64,000 nt of DNA from Zingiber officinale (GCF_018446385.1 NC_055999.1:78197859-78261858), one strand, 5' to 3'; shown: positions 1-11,289, counted from the first letter of the stretch. The notes: a model not told the origin generated them from the sequence alone. Translations and numbers: made by a program.

Positions 1-2238
1 CATCACATTAATAGAAGCTCCAAGATCTAACATCGCATCCTCAAAAATACAATCTCCTATAACACAAGGCACGGTGAAAACTCTTGGATCTTCACACTTC
101 TGAGGAACTGGCTGAAGTAATGCTGAGACATTCTTTCCCATACTTATCAATTCATTCCCCTTTAATTTCTTTTTGTGCACACAAAGATCCTTGAGAAATT
201 TGGCATATTTCGGAATTTGTTTGATCATGGTAAGCAAAGACACATTCACTTCAACTTTGCTGAACAATTTCACCAATTCTTGATATTCCCTAGCCTTTTC
301 TTCCTCCATTTCTTTTCTTGGTTGTACACTTCTTTGAGGGAAAGGTAATGGAGTGGAATGCTCGGCTTCTTGCTGGTTAAAAGTTCTGTCCAGATTCTGC
401 CTAGAATTTCCCAGGTTCTGTGCTGAATTTTGAGCTGAATTTGGAGCTGCTGTTGGGGTAAAATCCAAACTAAAATCTGCTCCACCAAATTGAGTAGATT
501 CTGAAGTTGCAGGTTGATTGAAATGTTGCTGATCAGCTGCAGAAATGTCATTCTGTTCAGATTCTGTTGACTCTGAATTTGCTGGATAAATCTGAGAATT
601 CTGTAGGTTTGAATCTGCAAATGGTCTGGAAAAACTCTGCTGTGTTCCAGCTGATAACTTCTGATTTGGCTCTGAAATTGTTTTACCACTTCGAAGAGTT
701 AATGCACTTACATTTCCTTTAGGATTTGGAGTTGGTTGTGAAGGCAATTGTCCAGATCCTTGATTTTGCATCTGATTAATGTTACTAGCAAGTTGCCCAA
801 TCTGTCTTTCAATGTTTTGCAGCGTTGTATCAGTTCTTTGCTGGTGTTGCTGCTGTTGCATCATTTGCTGCATCAAATCTTCAATTTTCGAGTTGCTAAA
901 GTTGTGCTGAGGTTGCATTGATCTAGGACTTGTAGAAGATGGAAGTGCAAGCTGAAATTGATGCTGATTCGAACTGCTTGGCTGTTGGAAATTCTGCACA
1001 GGTTGCTGAATTTGCTGGAAATGGTTTTGCTGATTCTGTGCATTCTGAAATTGTGGCTGAAATGCAACATTCGAATGCTGAAAATTCTGGAATGGTTGAA
1101 ATTGCTGATTTTGGTTGAAGTTTTGCTGAAATTGTGGCTGCTGGAAGTGCTGATTTTGCTGAGAATGAACTGCTGGATGGTTCTGGAAATAATGTTGATT
1201 CTGCTGATGCTGAAATGATGGCTGACCAATCTGATTTTGTGTTGGCTGCTGATAAAATGTGTTCACATACCTCAAATTAGGATGATCCCTCCATCCCGGA
1301 TTATAAGTTGAAGAGTTGGGATCATACTTGTGTTGCTGAAATTGAGGTCTTGAAATGGCTGCAACAGATTCATCTTGATATAAATTAGGACAATGATCTG
1401 AAGAATGATCTTGGCTTGAACAAATTCCACACAACTTCATCATTGATAAAGGAAAATTTGAAACATGACTCGAATTTTGCAACGCCATTTGCTTCACTAG
1501 AGAGGTCAATTCTTGCAAATTGTTTCTAATTTCTTGTTGCTCATTCGAAACCAAATGAGTTTCATTAACCACTCTAGTCCCAAGAGCTCTACTCCCGAAT
1601 TGCTGTGAGTTTTCCGCCATATTTGAAATTAGCTCTCTTGCTTGATTTGGAGTCTTATTCACCAAGGCTCCTCCAGCTGCTGCATCTATCATGCTCCTAT
1701 CCATGGGAAGTAAACCCTCATAAAAATATTGAACAAGGAGCTGGTCACTAATTTGATGTTGTGGACAACTCGAACACAGCTTCTTGAATCTCTCCCAATA
1801 ATCATAAAGAGTCTCTCTCACTACTTGTTGAATACCACAAATGCTCTTCCTGATAGTTGCAGTCCTAGAAGCTGGGAAAAATTTCTCCAAAAAGGCTCTC
1901 TTCATATCAATCCAACTCGCAATGTATCCAGCTGGAAGGCAATATAACCAGTCTTTAGCTGCTCCCGTCAAAGAGAATGGAAAAGCCCTCAACTTAATGT
2001 CTTCTTCTAAAATCCCTTGTGGCTTCATGGTTAAACACACCACATGGAACTCATGTAGATGGCGGTTGGGATCCTCTCCTGATAAGCCTTGAAATTTGGG
2101 AAGCAGATGAATAAGTCCTGATCTAAGTTCAAAATCTCCTGCCAAGTCTGGATAAGTAATATATGAGTACTTATAAGCCACATCTGGTGCTGCAAGCTCT
2201 TTCATAGTTCGATCCCCTTCTGTTATCTGATTATCCAT
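1..2238 (-). CDS. Athila gag-protease polyprotein (partial, C-terminus off window)
   Basis: Gag forms the virus-like particle and the aspartic protease matures it. The frame is open from the first in-frame ATG (2238) to base 1, 746 codons with no stop that I can find. The N-terminal third matches the retrotransposon gag fold (region around SLTGAAKDWLYCLP and WERFKKLCSSCP). A CCHC zinc knuckle, CGICSSQDHSSDHC, lies at about residues 270-283. A long Q/N/F-rich linker follows (about 300-480), then the Athila signature NVSALTLRSGK at 509-519, and the protease begins near the end with DLGAS at 738-742. The open frame also extends upstream of this ATG for at least 60 codons (TRSSFATLLELDPEIERTF) without an ATG, so the true start is uncertain. 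An uninterrupted frame this long suggests a fairly young copy. Confidence 0.85.
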   Translation of the reverse strand, partial: MDNQITEGDRTMKELAAPDVAYKYSYITYPDLAGDFELRSGLIHLLPKFQGLSGEDPNRHLHEFHVVCLTMKPQGILEEDIKLRAFPFSLTGAAKDWLYCLPAGYIASWIDMKRAFLEKFFPASRTATIRKSICGIQQVVRETLYDYWERFKKLCSSCPQHQISDQLLVQYFYEGLLPMDRSMIDAAAGGALVNKTPNQARELISNMAENSQQFGSRALGTRVVNETHLVSNEQQEIRNNLQELTSLVKQMALQNSSHVSNFPLSMMKLCGICSSQDHSSDHCPNLYQDESVAAISRPQFQQHKYDPNSSTYNPGWRDHPNLRYVNTFYQQPTQNQIGQPSFQHQQNQHYFQNHPAVHSQQNQHFQQPQFQQNFNQNQQFQPFQNFQHSNVAFQPQFQNAQNQQNHFQQIQQPVQNFQQPSSSNQHQFQLALPSSTSPRSMQPQHNFSNSKIEDLMQQMMQQQQHQQRTDTTLQNIERQIGQLASNINQMQNQGSGQLPSQPTPNPKGNVSALTLRSGKTISEPNQKLSAGTQQSFSRPFADSNLQNSQIYPANSESTESEQNDISAADQQHFNQPATSESTQFGGADFSLDFTPTAAPNSAQNSAQNLGNSRQNLDRTFNQQEAEHSTPLPFPQRSVQPRKEMEEEKAREYQELVKLFSKVEVNVSLLTMIKQIPKYAKFLKDLCVHKKKLKGNELISMGKNVSALLQPVPQKCEDPRVFTVPCVIGDCIFEDAMLDLGASINVM

Positions 2239-2480
2239 CTCTGAAATTCTGCTCTCACAAGTTGCTGCTGACCTAGCGTGTCTCCTTAAAGCCCAAAAGG
2301 TTCTTTCAATCTCCGGGTCTAGTTCAAGCAATGTTGCAAAGGAAGACCTAGTCTTGCAAGCCAATAAACAATCAAAATTCAGTAGATATTCAATAAAATC
2401 AGAAAAAATCAGCAAACTAAAGCTAAGAAAATTATTCACAATCCAAAACAAACAAACAATTCTAGCAAAGTTTTAAGCAC

Positions 2481-2498
2481 TCCCCGGCAACGGCGCCA
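2481..2498 (-). other. Primer-binding site, tRNA-Asp type
   Basis: The plus strand reads TCCCCGGCAACGGCGCCA, identical to the 3' end of plant tRNA-Asp including CCA, so the minus-strand element RNA would pair with that tRNA to prime reverse transcription. It lies 5 bases inside the LTR edge, the normal place, and fixes the element's orientation. Confidence 0.92.
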
Positions 2499-2503
2499 AA
2501 ATT

Positions 2504-4272
2504 TGGTAAGCTCTCTAAATAGATGTCACAAATAAACTCCCAAATTAATATTATGATCGAAAACCCACAACTACACAAGAAATGTTTTAGTATAAGGCCC
2601 GAGTCAAATTTTCGAGGATTATGCTAGAACGTGCTTGTTTTGGATTAAGAACACACTTTTTGGGTTTTCTAGTTATAAAATGGGGATTTGGTATTCAAAA
2701 TAAAATCATAGAACTAGAAATGAATTCAAGAACTTAAATTACCATACTGCAGAATTAATTCTAAGAACTAAAAGAAACAAAACTTCAACTATTGCTGCAC
2801 TAATCTATAAAACTGCAAAGATGCAAATCTGCAGAAGTAAGCTTATGCTAAATAAAACTCAACCTGCTGTGATTATTAAAACCTGCACATTCCAGATTCA
2901 TCTTGATTAAACTAGATCACTAATCTCAAACTACTAGCAATTAAAGAGAAACTAAATTTGCTTAGCTAACCTAATTTACCTAATGTAGAATCAAAATGCA
3001 ACATACTTATAAACTAATGAATAGCTTAAACAAAACACAGCAGAACCTATTGTACTAAACAGAACACGAAAACAAGTTGCAGAAATCAAGTTGTCCTAAC
3101 TACAGAACCAAAACATGCAAAAGCTAAACTTCACATCTAATTCATCTCACTACAAATTCTCTACTCCTTAACTCCAACTAAAATATCAATGGATAAACGA
3201 TTAAAAAAGAAATGCTAATTTCAGACAAAGAAGATAGAACTGCAGCAATTCTGCTGCACGAACAGAACTAAATAGCACACAAAAATAGAACTAAGCATAT
3301 CATATTCATGTAGAAATGAAACTACAACTAAATCCAGACTATAAACTATCAGATTCAGAAACAAATCTGCAGGAATAAGAAAATCTAAACAGAGAAATAA
3401 CTATAGAAAATCTAAACATCCCTACACCAAATCTTAAACCAAACTTGTCTTCTCCTTGCCGTCACACAAGGAATCTGCAGAGAACACTCCAACAGAAATC
3501 GATCTGGTGTTCTCAAGCTTCAAGACGATTCATATTTCCTTGCATTAGCTCACAAAATTTCAGGAAGATCAGTTCTGAAATGGTTCTCTGCTGCGTTTTC
3601 TGGAAATGGCGTCGCGAGCTGACGAAGAAAGCTGGGAACGTTGAAATGCTATCGGAAATGGTTCAGAGTCACTGGAGGACCACCGCCAATGATCCCGTGA
3701 AGGAATGGAAACTCAGACCAGAAGAACGCCGCTGGTCTGAGCTGAAAATCGCAGCTCGCCGCTGTAGTTCGCCGCACGCCAAATCAGCTCGTTGATGAGA
3801 ACCGATGGTCGGAATATGATCGTCGGAGGTTGAGGAACTCCACATCGGTGAGGACAAGCTTGTTCGAAGCTCTGGAATAAGGGAGGGAGCTGCGTCGCGC
3901 CGTCGAAAGAGAAACGTCACGATGAACAGTAGCGACCTCACTGTTCACCGTGCCAAAAATTCCATTTTATACCTAGGGTTTGGTCCAGCTGGGGTTTGAC
4001 TCGAATCCAAGCTCAATTTGGGGTCAGTTAGGGTTTTGGGCTTCATTTGGTTAAGTGAACCATGCCTCCACTTGAATCATGAACCCATTAGTGCCCTACA
4101 ATACCAAATTCACATAATGAGAAATAAATCATGCATAAGATGGAAAAATATCATAAAGCTCATAAAAACCTTGTTTGGGGAAACATGATCAAAATTGGAA
4201 TTAAACATGTGCAAATATATAAAGAACACCAAATATTAGCCCAAAATTAATGTGTCAATTCATAGCTTATCA
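2504..4272 (-). repeat. 5' LTR of the Athila-type element (1.77 kb)
   Basis: The LTR is bounded by TGGTAAGC on the plus strand at 2504 and GCTTATCA ending at 4272, so it reads TGATAAGC...GCTTACCA in element orientation, a near-perfect terminal inverted repeat. It contains no coding potential I trust; short frames at 3445-3941 lie in a GC-richer patch and look spurious. The outer half (about 2500-3450) is AT-rich. The partner LTR is outside the window, so insertion age cannot be judged. Confidence 0.88.
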
Positions 4273-6007
4273 CGCAGCGGAAAAATAACAACAGAAACGT
4301 AAATGGAGAAATCAAACCTCAAGCACAGCGATATAACGAGGTTCGGAGATGATACTCCTACTCCTCGGCTTGTCCGTAAGGTGGACGAATCCTATCAATC
4401 CGTCGGTGGATGAGACCCTGGAAAACCGGCTAATAAACACTCCTTCTGGGTGGAGAAACCTCGCCACAAAGTTCTTGCAACAGCAAGATAGGAGTACAAA
4501 GATACAGCACAATACAAAGGCAATAAGAATGTAAAAACACAGCTTGCCTTCTCGTCGACTGGATGAAGCAGCAATTTCACGAAACACCTACAACAGCAGG
4601 AACCAGCCGAAGGAAGCTTCCACGAAGCTTCAGGAAAATGAGAGCTCAGCAAAGCTCTGATTGCAGTAAGTTCAGTAAGAAAAGAGAAGCAGTCTTACTA
4701 CTGTAGAGGCACTCGACCCCTTTATATCCCTGAACCTGTGAAGAGGGCAGAAGACACAGCAGAAATCAAGCCGTTGTGACTCAACGGCTAGAGCTGGACC
4801 GATCAGGCTCCACCCTGATCGGTCCAGACCTTCTCTGATCGGTCTTGGGACCGATCAGCACGCTTCACAGAGAGTTGCCCAACTCTCTGATCGGTCTGTG
4901 GACCGATCAGGACTCAAGTGGATCGGTCCACAGACCGATCCCCCTCTTTCTTCTCCCGATCTTCTTCGCTTCTGTATGATTACTGATCGGTCACCAGACC
5001 GATCAGTCAACCAGCGTATTACTGGATCGGTCACCGACCGATCAGTCAACCAGCGTATCACTGGATCGGTCACCAGACCGATCTACAGAGAACGAGCTAC
5101 CGAGCCCTCTCTGACCTAGTCCGGAGAACGAGCTACCGAGCCCTCTCCGACTTCGTCTGGTCCAAAGAACGAGCTACCGAGCCCTCTCTGACCTAGTCTG
5201 GAGAACGAGCTACCGAGCTCTCTCCGACTTCCCATGCCATGCTTCCATACTTGGACTTCTCCCGTGCCAAGCTCCCTGCTTGGACTTTTCCGTGCCAAGT
5301 TTCCATACTTGGACTTTTCTCGTGCCAAGTCTCCATACTTGGACTTTTCACCAGATGTCTGGTCAACCTTGACCTATCTGGATTTCCCTTGCCTGGCTTC
5401 ACTCACCAGGACTTTACCTTGCCTGGCTTCACTCACCATGACTTTCACCTGGCTTCACTTACCAGGATTTTCCAACTGCCTGGCTTCACACACCAGGACT
5501 TTCCCTTGCCTGGCTTCACTCACCAGGACTTTCACCTGGCTTCACTTACCAGGATTTTCCAACTGCCTGGCTTCACTCACTAGGACTTTCCCTTGCCTAG
5601 CTTCACTCACTAGGACTTTCCCTTGCCTGGCTTCACTCACCAGGACTTTCACCTGGCTTCACTTACCAGGATTTTTCAACTGCCTGGCTTCACTCACCAG
5701 GACTTTCCCTTGACTGGCTTCACTCACCAGGACTTTCACCTGGCTTCACTTACCAGGATTTCCCGAATCAGGTCGACTCACCTCAGGTCAACCAGGTCAA
5801 CCTTGACCAAAGATTGCACCCACAATCTCCCAAGTTTGTATTCTGTCAAACATCAAAATATAACTTTTCTATTCTCGTCAAACATCAGAATAGAACTTTT
5901 CTATTCTCGTCAAATATCATAATAGAACTTTTCTATCCTCGTCAAACATCAAAATACAGCTCGAGTCAGGTCAACCAGGTCAACCTTGACCTAAGGTTGC
6001 ACCAACA
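4273..6007 (-). repeat. 3' LTR of the gag-only Copia element (outer end cut off)
   Basis: Collinear with the right LTR from its base 85 onward; it ends at GCACCAACA immediately before the PPT. It differs from the right LTR by many small indels and by the number of internal minisatellite units, so the two LTRs have diverged clearly. A TATA-like or other promoter element is not obvious. Confidence 0.88.
4790..5770. repeat. Consecutive minisatellites inside the Copia LTR (left copy)
   Basis: Three blocks follow each other: 4790-5085, interspersed inverted motifs of the form GATCGGTC...GACCGATC; about 5085-5230, four units of roughly 45 bp built on GAGAACGAGCTACCGAGC; and about 5235-5770, short units built first on TGCCAAG...CTTGGACTTTTC and then on CCTGGCTTCACTCACCAGG. 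Long reading frames here (for example 5234-5713 +) are translations of the repeats and not genes. The same blocks occur at 9800-10735 with different copy numbers. Confidence 0.85.
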
Positions 6008-6024
6008 ATCTCCCCCTTTTTGAT
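6008..6024 (-). other. Polypurine tract of the gag-only Copia element
   Basis: The minus strand reads CATCAAAAAGGGGGAGAT directly before the LTR start TGTTGGTGC. A G-rich purine run abutting the 3' LTR is the plus-strand primer of LTR retrotransposons. Confidence 0.85.
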
Positions 6025-7780
6025 GTTTGACAAAAATCATAATCAAGTTAGGTTAACCCGATAACCTAACTTAGGTTTTCCAATGTTCTTCCTTGAACAT
6101 TCTCCCCAAACTCTAATGTTTTTCCTTGAACATTCTTTGGACATTCTCCCATTCTCCCCCTTTTTGACACACATCAAAAAGAGTGATTCAAGGTCAAGAG
6201 TTTCTTCCTAATGAAAGTCTCATACCTTTCATTGAAACCCTTAATTTCCCCCTTGATACTAAAGTCAACAATCAACTTAGTGATAATCCCCATATCACTA
6301 ATCATGACGAGTAAAAACTCCCCTAAAAGTCAACTCCCGCCTGACCAATAGGTAAAACTCCCCCTAAAGGTCAACTCCCCCTTGACCATTGCACCAACAA
6401 TGTCTCGGAGAGTTTTAAACCTTTAGAAATTCAAAACACAAACTGTGTTTTAACTTTCAGCTGAAATTTCAGACAGCATATTTCAAAAATTTCAGACAGA
6501 ATTTGGCACGCTCGATCGGTCACCAGACCGATCAGGAGCTCCCTGGATCGGTCCAGTGACCGATCCAGCATCCCTTAGACCGATCAGGGAACCTCCTGAT
6601 CGGTCACACATGTCTGATTTCTGAATTTCTTCCTCCCGAAATTCAGAAACCCCTACAAAATTACAGAAAATTCCAAAAATTATAAAATTTTGAGGATACA
6701 TTCCTCATAACATATACTATCATGGAAAAATAGTTTTCTATGAAAATAACTTCCATTTTCAAATCTTGATACAAAGTTTAAAAACTTTGAAATAGTTCAA
6801 GTTTACCTCAACTTTGTATCAACTTGCTCAATGATGAATACTATCACTAGAAAAGCTTCATCAAGGTTTTTCAAATCAATTTTGAAATTATTTTAAACCA
6901 TTCAATTTAAGACCACAATCTTAGTGCTAAGTGTACATGACTTGTACACAAGCTTTCCCTATGATCCTCCATTTTGAATTAGGCTCATCTAGGTACAAGA
7001 ACTATGCACCTTGATCCTAACTCATGATCCTAATATCTCACACACATCTAAGGTGTATCAAACACATCCAAGTCAATTTTGATGTGAGATATGGGTTTAG
7101 GTCATCTTAAGCTAAGTTCTCATGCATTTTCTAAACAACAATTTGATCTCCATATCAAATTGTGTTTCTATCCTTAAATCAAATTAATTGATCATAAATG
7201 CAAGAGATGATGACATGGCATAAAATAATACCATAAGTGGAAACATGTGCCAATGTCATGATGTCATGTCATAAAGTATGAAACTTAAATAAGGCATGAC
7301 ATATAACTAACCTAAGCATTATCATGACATTTCAAATGATAGTAAAATAAATATGATGTCATGACATGGCATATGGCAAACAATATATGGCAAATAACAT
7401 ATAAAGGTATAGAAAATACCTAATTCTAGCCTTAGTTACCATTTTGATAATTTTGATCATTTTGCCATAAATTCTATATTCCTAAGTGTAATAGACCTAA
7501 AATCATATACTAAAGGCTTTTAGATCACTATGTGTCAATTAGATTGATCTTAGAAAACTCCTCAAATGTAGTTGGCACATCCTAATCACCTTAGGAATAG
7601 TTCTTAATTTCATTTTCAAGGCTTGATTACACCTTGAAACTTCCTAAAATGCCACCTTTTGCCATGAGTAGGTTAACTACCTATCCAATTAAGGTTGGCA
7701 CACCCTAAACCATCTAGCGTGAAGGAATCACGCTCCTAGGAACCCAAAACCTATTTGAACTCATTGGGTTCACTAAATAT
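6025..7780. other. Non-coding interior of the gag-only Copia element
   Basis: About 1.75 kb between the gag stop and the PPT where a Copia element normally has pol. I see no RT, integrase or RNase H motif in any frame. The stretch is AT-rich, with short imperfect repeats on CATGACATGGCATA (about 7210-7390) and another cluster of GATCGGTC/GACCGATC motifs at 6512-6608, the same motif as in the LTR. Confidence 0.7.
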
Positions 7781-9166
7781 TCACCTAATGACCCTCCTAG
7801 GCTTTAAAGCCTTGGTCATTTGAGACTCATCAAGATCAACTCTAGGGGTGACTCCCCTTGTGACCTTGGTGATGGTCTTCCTAGCCCTAGGTCTTGTTCC
7901 ATAATCGAATGGAACATTATGGTAAGTGGGCTTGACCACTTCAGACTTAGGTTTGTGACTCAAACCTCTCATGTCCTTGGGCTTTTGCTTTTGACCCTTA
8001 GACCCTAGAGTTGAATTCTCCAAATTCTTAAGAGTCTTTTCTAAAGTGTCAAGTCTTGACCTCAAGACTTGATTTTTCTTCTCTAATACCTCAAGCTTTA
8101 ATTTTCCATTTTTCTTTGAGGTATTCCTAGGCATATGTCTTGTTGTTTTGGGATTCCTATCTAGGTTTTCCTTAACCTTAGATGAGTTAATTCTAGGGTT
8201 AGCATTTCTAGAATTGTCCTTACCTAGGCTAACATGTTTGGCACCAAAGCACATGTATTGATTTCTATTGTTATCATGTCTATCTTTATTGACAATTGCA
8301 ATAAAACTACTACTAACATGTGTCTTATTCAAATTGCAAGAATGTGCCTTAAAAGTTACCTTAGGGTTTGCCTTAGCTCCCCCTATCGATGTGCTCGGTC
8401 TCTTGTCCTTGTGAGGTTGCCTCCCCCTCGGACACTGGCTCCTATAGTGTCCCCTTTGCTTGCATTGGAAACACACCACGTGCTCCTTGCCCTTGCGTAT
8501 CGGGACTCCGGCTGCCTTGACCTTTGGCGCCGGTGGAGTCTTCCTAATCCTCTTTGGACATTTACTCTTGTAATGCCCAAATTCCCTACACTCAAAGCAC
8601 ATTATATGTAATTTACTTGAAAGTAAATTGCTTGAGTTACCTAGGGTTGAGGATGGTTGTATGCTTTCTTCTTCATCCCTTCCGGAAGTAGAGACTTCTT
8701 CTTCTTGCTCCAATCTTGAAGAAGAACTCTCCTCCTCTTCTTCCTTAGATGTTGAGTAGCCCTCAACTTCTAATTCCTTACCTCCATGAAGTGAGCTACT
8801 TGACTCACTTGACTCCTCTTCACGACTTGAATTGGAGCTTCCCTCATGGAACTTGGCCAAGTTGTTCTACAATTCCTTGGCATTGTTGTAACCACCTATC
8901 TTACACAAGATATTGTTAGGTAATGAGAATTCAAAAATTTTCATTACCTCGTCGTTGATTACGGATTGGTGGATTTGTTCCTTCGTCCACCTCTTCTTCT
9001 CAAGAATTTCTCCTTCTTCATCCATCGGATGAATAAAACCTACTTGTACACAATTCCAATTTACTAGGTTAGTCATAAGAAAATACTTCATTCTTACCTT
9101 CCAATACGCGAAGTCGTCGCGATCGTAGAAGGGTGGAATCGTGACGTCTTCTCCAAGTCCATCCAT
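7781..9166 (-). pseudogene. Copia (SIRE-like) gag, one nonsense codon
   Basis: Gag coat protein of the surrounding element, about 461 codons. It starts with MDGLGEDVTIPPFYDRDDFA at 9166 and has the Copia gag core (WKVRMKYFL, WTKEQIHQSV). Codon 100 is TAG (8867-8869) in the context NAKEL*NNLAKFHEG, where the family normally has tryptophan (TGG), so a single G-to-A change breaks an otherwise open frame. A glutamate/serine-rich stretch follows, then two CCHC zinc knuckles, CFECREFGHYKSKC and CFQCKQRGHYRSQC (about residues 190-203 and 232-245), a lysine-rich part and a heptad-like stretch (about 320-350). The start ATG lies about 50 bases downstream of the PBS on the minus strand. The frame ends at 7781 without joining any protease or polymerase. 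Confidence 0.88.
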
Positions 9167-9214
9167 TCTCTAGCTTGTGCTCCCTTGGGTGTTAATCCGA
9201 CGAAGAGCAACCTT

Positions 9215-9226
9215 GCTCTGATACCA
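9215..9226 (-). other. Primer-binding site, initiator-tRNA-Met type
   Basis: GCTCTGATACCA on the plus strand is the exact complement of TGGTATCAGAGC, the standard plant Copia primer site. It is two bases from the LTR edge at 9229. Confidence 0.93.
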
Positions 9227-9228
9227 CT

Positions 9229-10972
9229 TGTTAGGACCTTAGGACGCGGCTAGAGAGGGCGGGTGTGAATAGCCGACCCCAAATTCGCGTTTCTTTCTAC
9301 AAATCAAGTTAGCGCAGCGGAAAAATAACAACAGAAACGTAAATGGAGAAATCAAACCTCAAGCACAGCGATATAACGAGGTTCGGAGATGATACTCCTA
9401 CTCCTCGGCTTGTCCGTAAGGTGGACGAATCCTATCAATCCGTCGGTGGATGAGACCCCGGAAAACTGGCTAATAAACACTCCTTCTGGGTGGAGAAACC
9501 TCGCCACAAAGTTCTTGCAACAGCAAGATAGGAGTACAAAGATACAGCACAATACAAAGGCAATAAGAATGTAAAAACACAGCTTGCCTTCTCGTCGACT
9601 GGATGAAGCAGCAACTTCACGAAACACCTACAACAGCAGGAACCAGCCTGAAGCTTCCACTAGCTTCGAGAAGAAAGCTCGATTGCGATAAATTATTGGA
9701 AAGAAAGCAGTCTTACTACTGTAGAGGCACTCGACCCTTTATATCCACGAACTGCGAACTGTGAAGAGGGCGAAGACACAATCTGGCGTTGTGACTTAGC
9801 GGCTGGACCGATCGAGCTCCACCGATCGGTCAGACCTTCTCGATCGGTCTTGGGACGATCGGGACCTATTCGATCGGTCCCGGACCGATCAGCCGCTCCG
9901 AGAGTTGCCCAACTCTCGATCGGTCTGTGGACGATCGGGACTCAGTGGATCGGTCCACGGGCCGATCCCCTCTTCTTCTCCGATCTTCTTCAGATGATTA
10001 CCGATCGGTCACCGACCGATCGGTAATTCCTGAAACACCTTTGTTTGATTCTTCCGATCGGTCACCGGGCCGATCGGTATCATCTGGATCGGTCACGACG
10101 ATCCGGGTTTAAACTCGACCTAAACCCTACCTGGTCCTGAGAACGAGCTACCGAGCCCTCTCTGACCTAGTCCGGAGAACGAGCTACCGAGCCCTCTCCG
10201 ACTTCGTCCGGTCCAGAGAACGAGCTACCGAGCCCTCTCTGACCTAGTCCGGAGAACGAGCTACCGAGCCCTCTCCGACTTCCCATGCCAAGCTTCCATA
10301 CTTGGACTTCTCCCATGCCAAGCTCCCTGCTTGGACTTTTCCGTGCCAAGTCTCCATACTTGGACTTTTCTCGTGCCAAGTCTCTATACTTGGACTTTTC
10401 ACCAGATGTCTGGTCAACCTTGACCTATCTGGATTTCCCTTGCCTGGCTTCACTCACCAGGACTTTCCAACTGCCTGGCTTCACTCACCAGGACTCTCCC
10501 TTGCCTGGCTTCACTCACCAGGACTTTCACCTGGCTTCACTTACCAGGATTTTCCAACTGCCTGGCTTCACTCACCAGGACTTTCCCTTGCCTGGCTTCA
10601 CTCACCAGGACTTTCACCTGGCTTCACTTACCAAGATTTTCCAACTGCCTGGCTTCACTCACCAGGACTTTCCCTTGCCTGGCTTCACTCACCAGGACTT
10701 TCACCTGGCTTCACTTACCAGGATTTCCCGAATCAGGTCGACTCACCTCGGGTCAACCAGGTCAACCTTGACCAAAGATTGCACCCACAATCTCCCAAGT
10801 TTGTATTCTGTCAAACATCAAAATACAACTTTTCTATTCTCGTCAAACATCAGAATAGAACGTTTCAATTCTCGTCAAACATCATAATAGAACTTTTCTA
10901 TCCTCGTCAAACATCAAAATACAGCTCGAGTCAGGTCAACCAGGTCAACCTTGACCTAAGGTTGCACCAACA
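9229..10972 (-). repeat. 5' LTR of the gag-only Copia element (complete, 1.74 kb)
   Basis: Begins TGTTAGGACC and ends GGTTGCACCAACA on the plus strand. It carries the same order of minisatellites as the left LTR: GATCGGTC/GACCGATC cluster at about 9810-10105, the GAGAACGAGCTACCGAGC units at about 10138-10280, and the CTTGGACTTTTC and CCTGGCTTCACTCACCAGG units at 10285-10735. The outer flank GTGTC (10973-10977) would be one copy of the target duplication; the other side was not seen. Confidence 0.9.
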
Positions 10973-11289
10973 GTGTCTACATACTGCCAAAAAATCAAGT
11001 TCCCGGTCGCTCGACTATGCAACGTCGAGATGGTCAAGACTAAAGTAAGAAGCTCTCAGAAGAATCTGCGCTTGGAGCTGGACGGGGGTCACCATATTAA
11101 TTACGGACGATCATGAACATGAGAAGAAGGCAGAACGGCTGTAAAGCGCGAATCATCTCCAACCCTACAGGCCTGGATGAGAGGTGCGCAAGTGAATACT
11201 GTACTTTTTGTATCTTTTGTATGTCTTCCGAACGTAGGGTTAAGTTTGAATAAAAAATCAAAGGCCTCTTTAAGTGCATCTCCCTCGGC

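Larger units (their letters stand above)
1..4272 (-). mobile_element. Athila-type Ty3/gypsy LTR retrotransposon, 5' part
   Basis: The minus strand carries, in element order, an LTR (4272 down to 2504), a primer-binding site matching the 3' end of plant tRNA-Asp, and an open gag-protease frame that runs off the window. Gag-protease order, the DLGAS-type protease motif and the tRNA-Asp primer are together typical of the Athila lineage. The element is inserted in the left LTR of the Copia element that begins at 4273: the uninterrupted right LTR of that element reads through this point at 9312/9313. The expected 5 bp duplication at the visible side would be CGCAG (4273-4277); its partner lies outside the window. 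RT, RNase H, integrase and the other LTR are not in view. Confidence 0.9.
4273..10972 (-). mobile_element. Gag-only Copia LTR retrotransposon (SIRE-like), interrupted by the Athila element
   Basis: Two long copies of the same sequence (4273-6007 and 9229-10972) flank an interior with a gag gene. The right copy is a complete LTR, TGTTAGGACC...GCACCAACA. Next to it on the inner side is GCTCTGATACCA, the reverse complement of the initiator-tRNA PBS TGGTATCAGAGC; on the inner side of the left copy is a purine tract (AAAAAGGGGGAGAT on the minus strand). The interior (6008-9228, 3.2 kb) holds gag but no protease, integrase, RT or RNase H. The left LTR lacks its outer 84 bases because the Athila element inserted there. 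The right flank (10973 onwards) is T-family protease sequence, so the Copia element itself landed in a T element. Confidence 0.88.

Noticed and set aside
270..1229. Minus-strand frame 270-689, minus-strand frame 873-1229 and plus-strand frame 958-1218
   Set aside because: They are shadows of the continuous Athila gag-protease frame, which is in another phase and runs off the window.
2481..2498. Possible tRNA-Asp gene, because of the exact tRNA 3' end
   Set aside because: Only the 18-base 3' end is present; it is the retrotransposon primer-binding site next to an LTR.
3445..3941. Overlapping frames on both strands in the Athila LTR
   Set aside because: Within the LTR, no domain, and neither has gene-like context.
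5234..5922. Long plus-strand frames in the Copia LTR (also 10285-11048)
   Set aside because: They are translations of 29-45 bp tandem repeats inside the LTRs, in several frames at once, with no domain.
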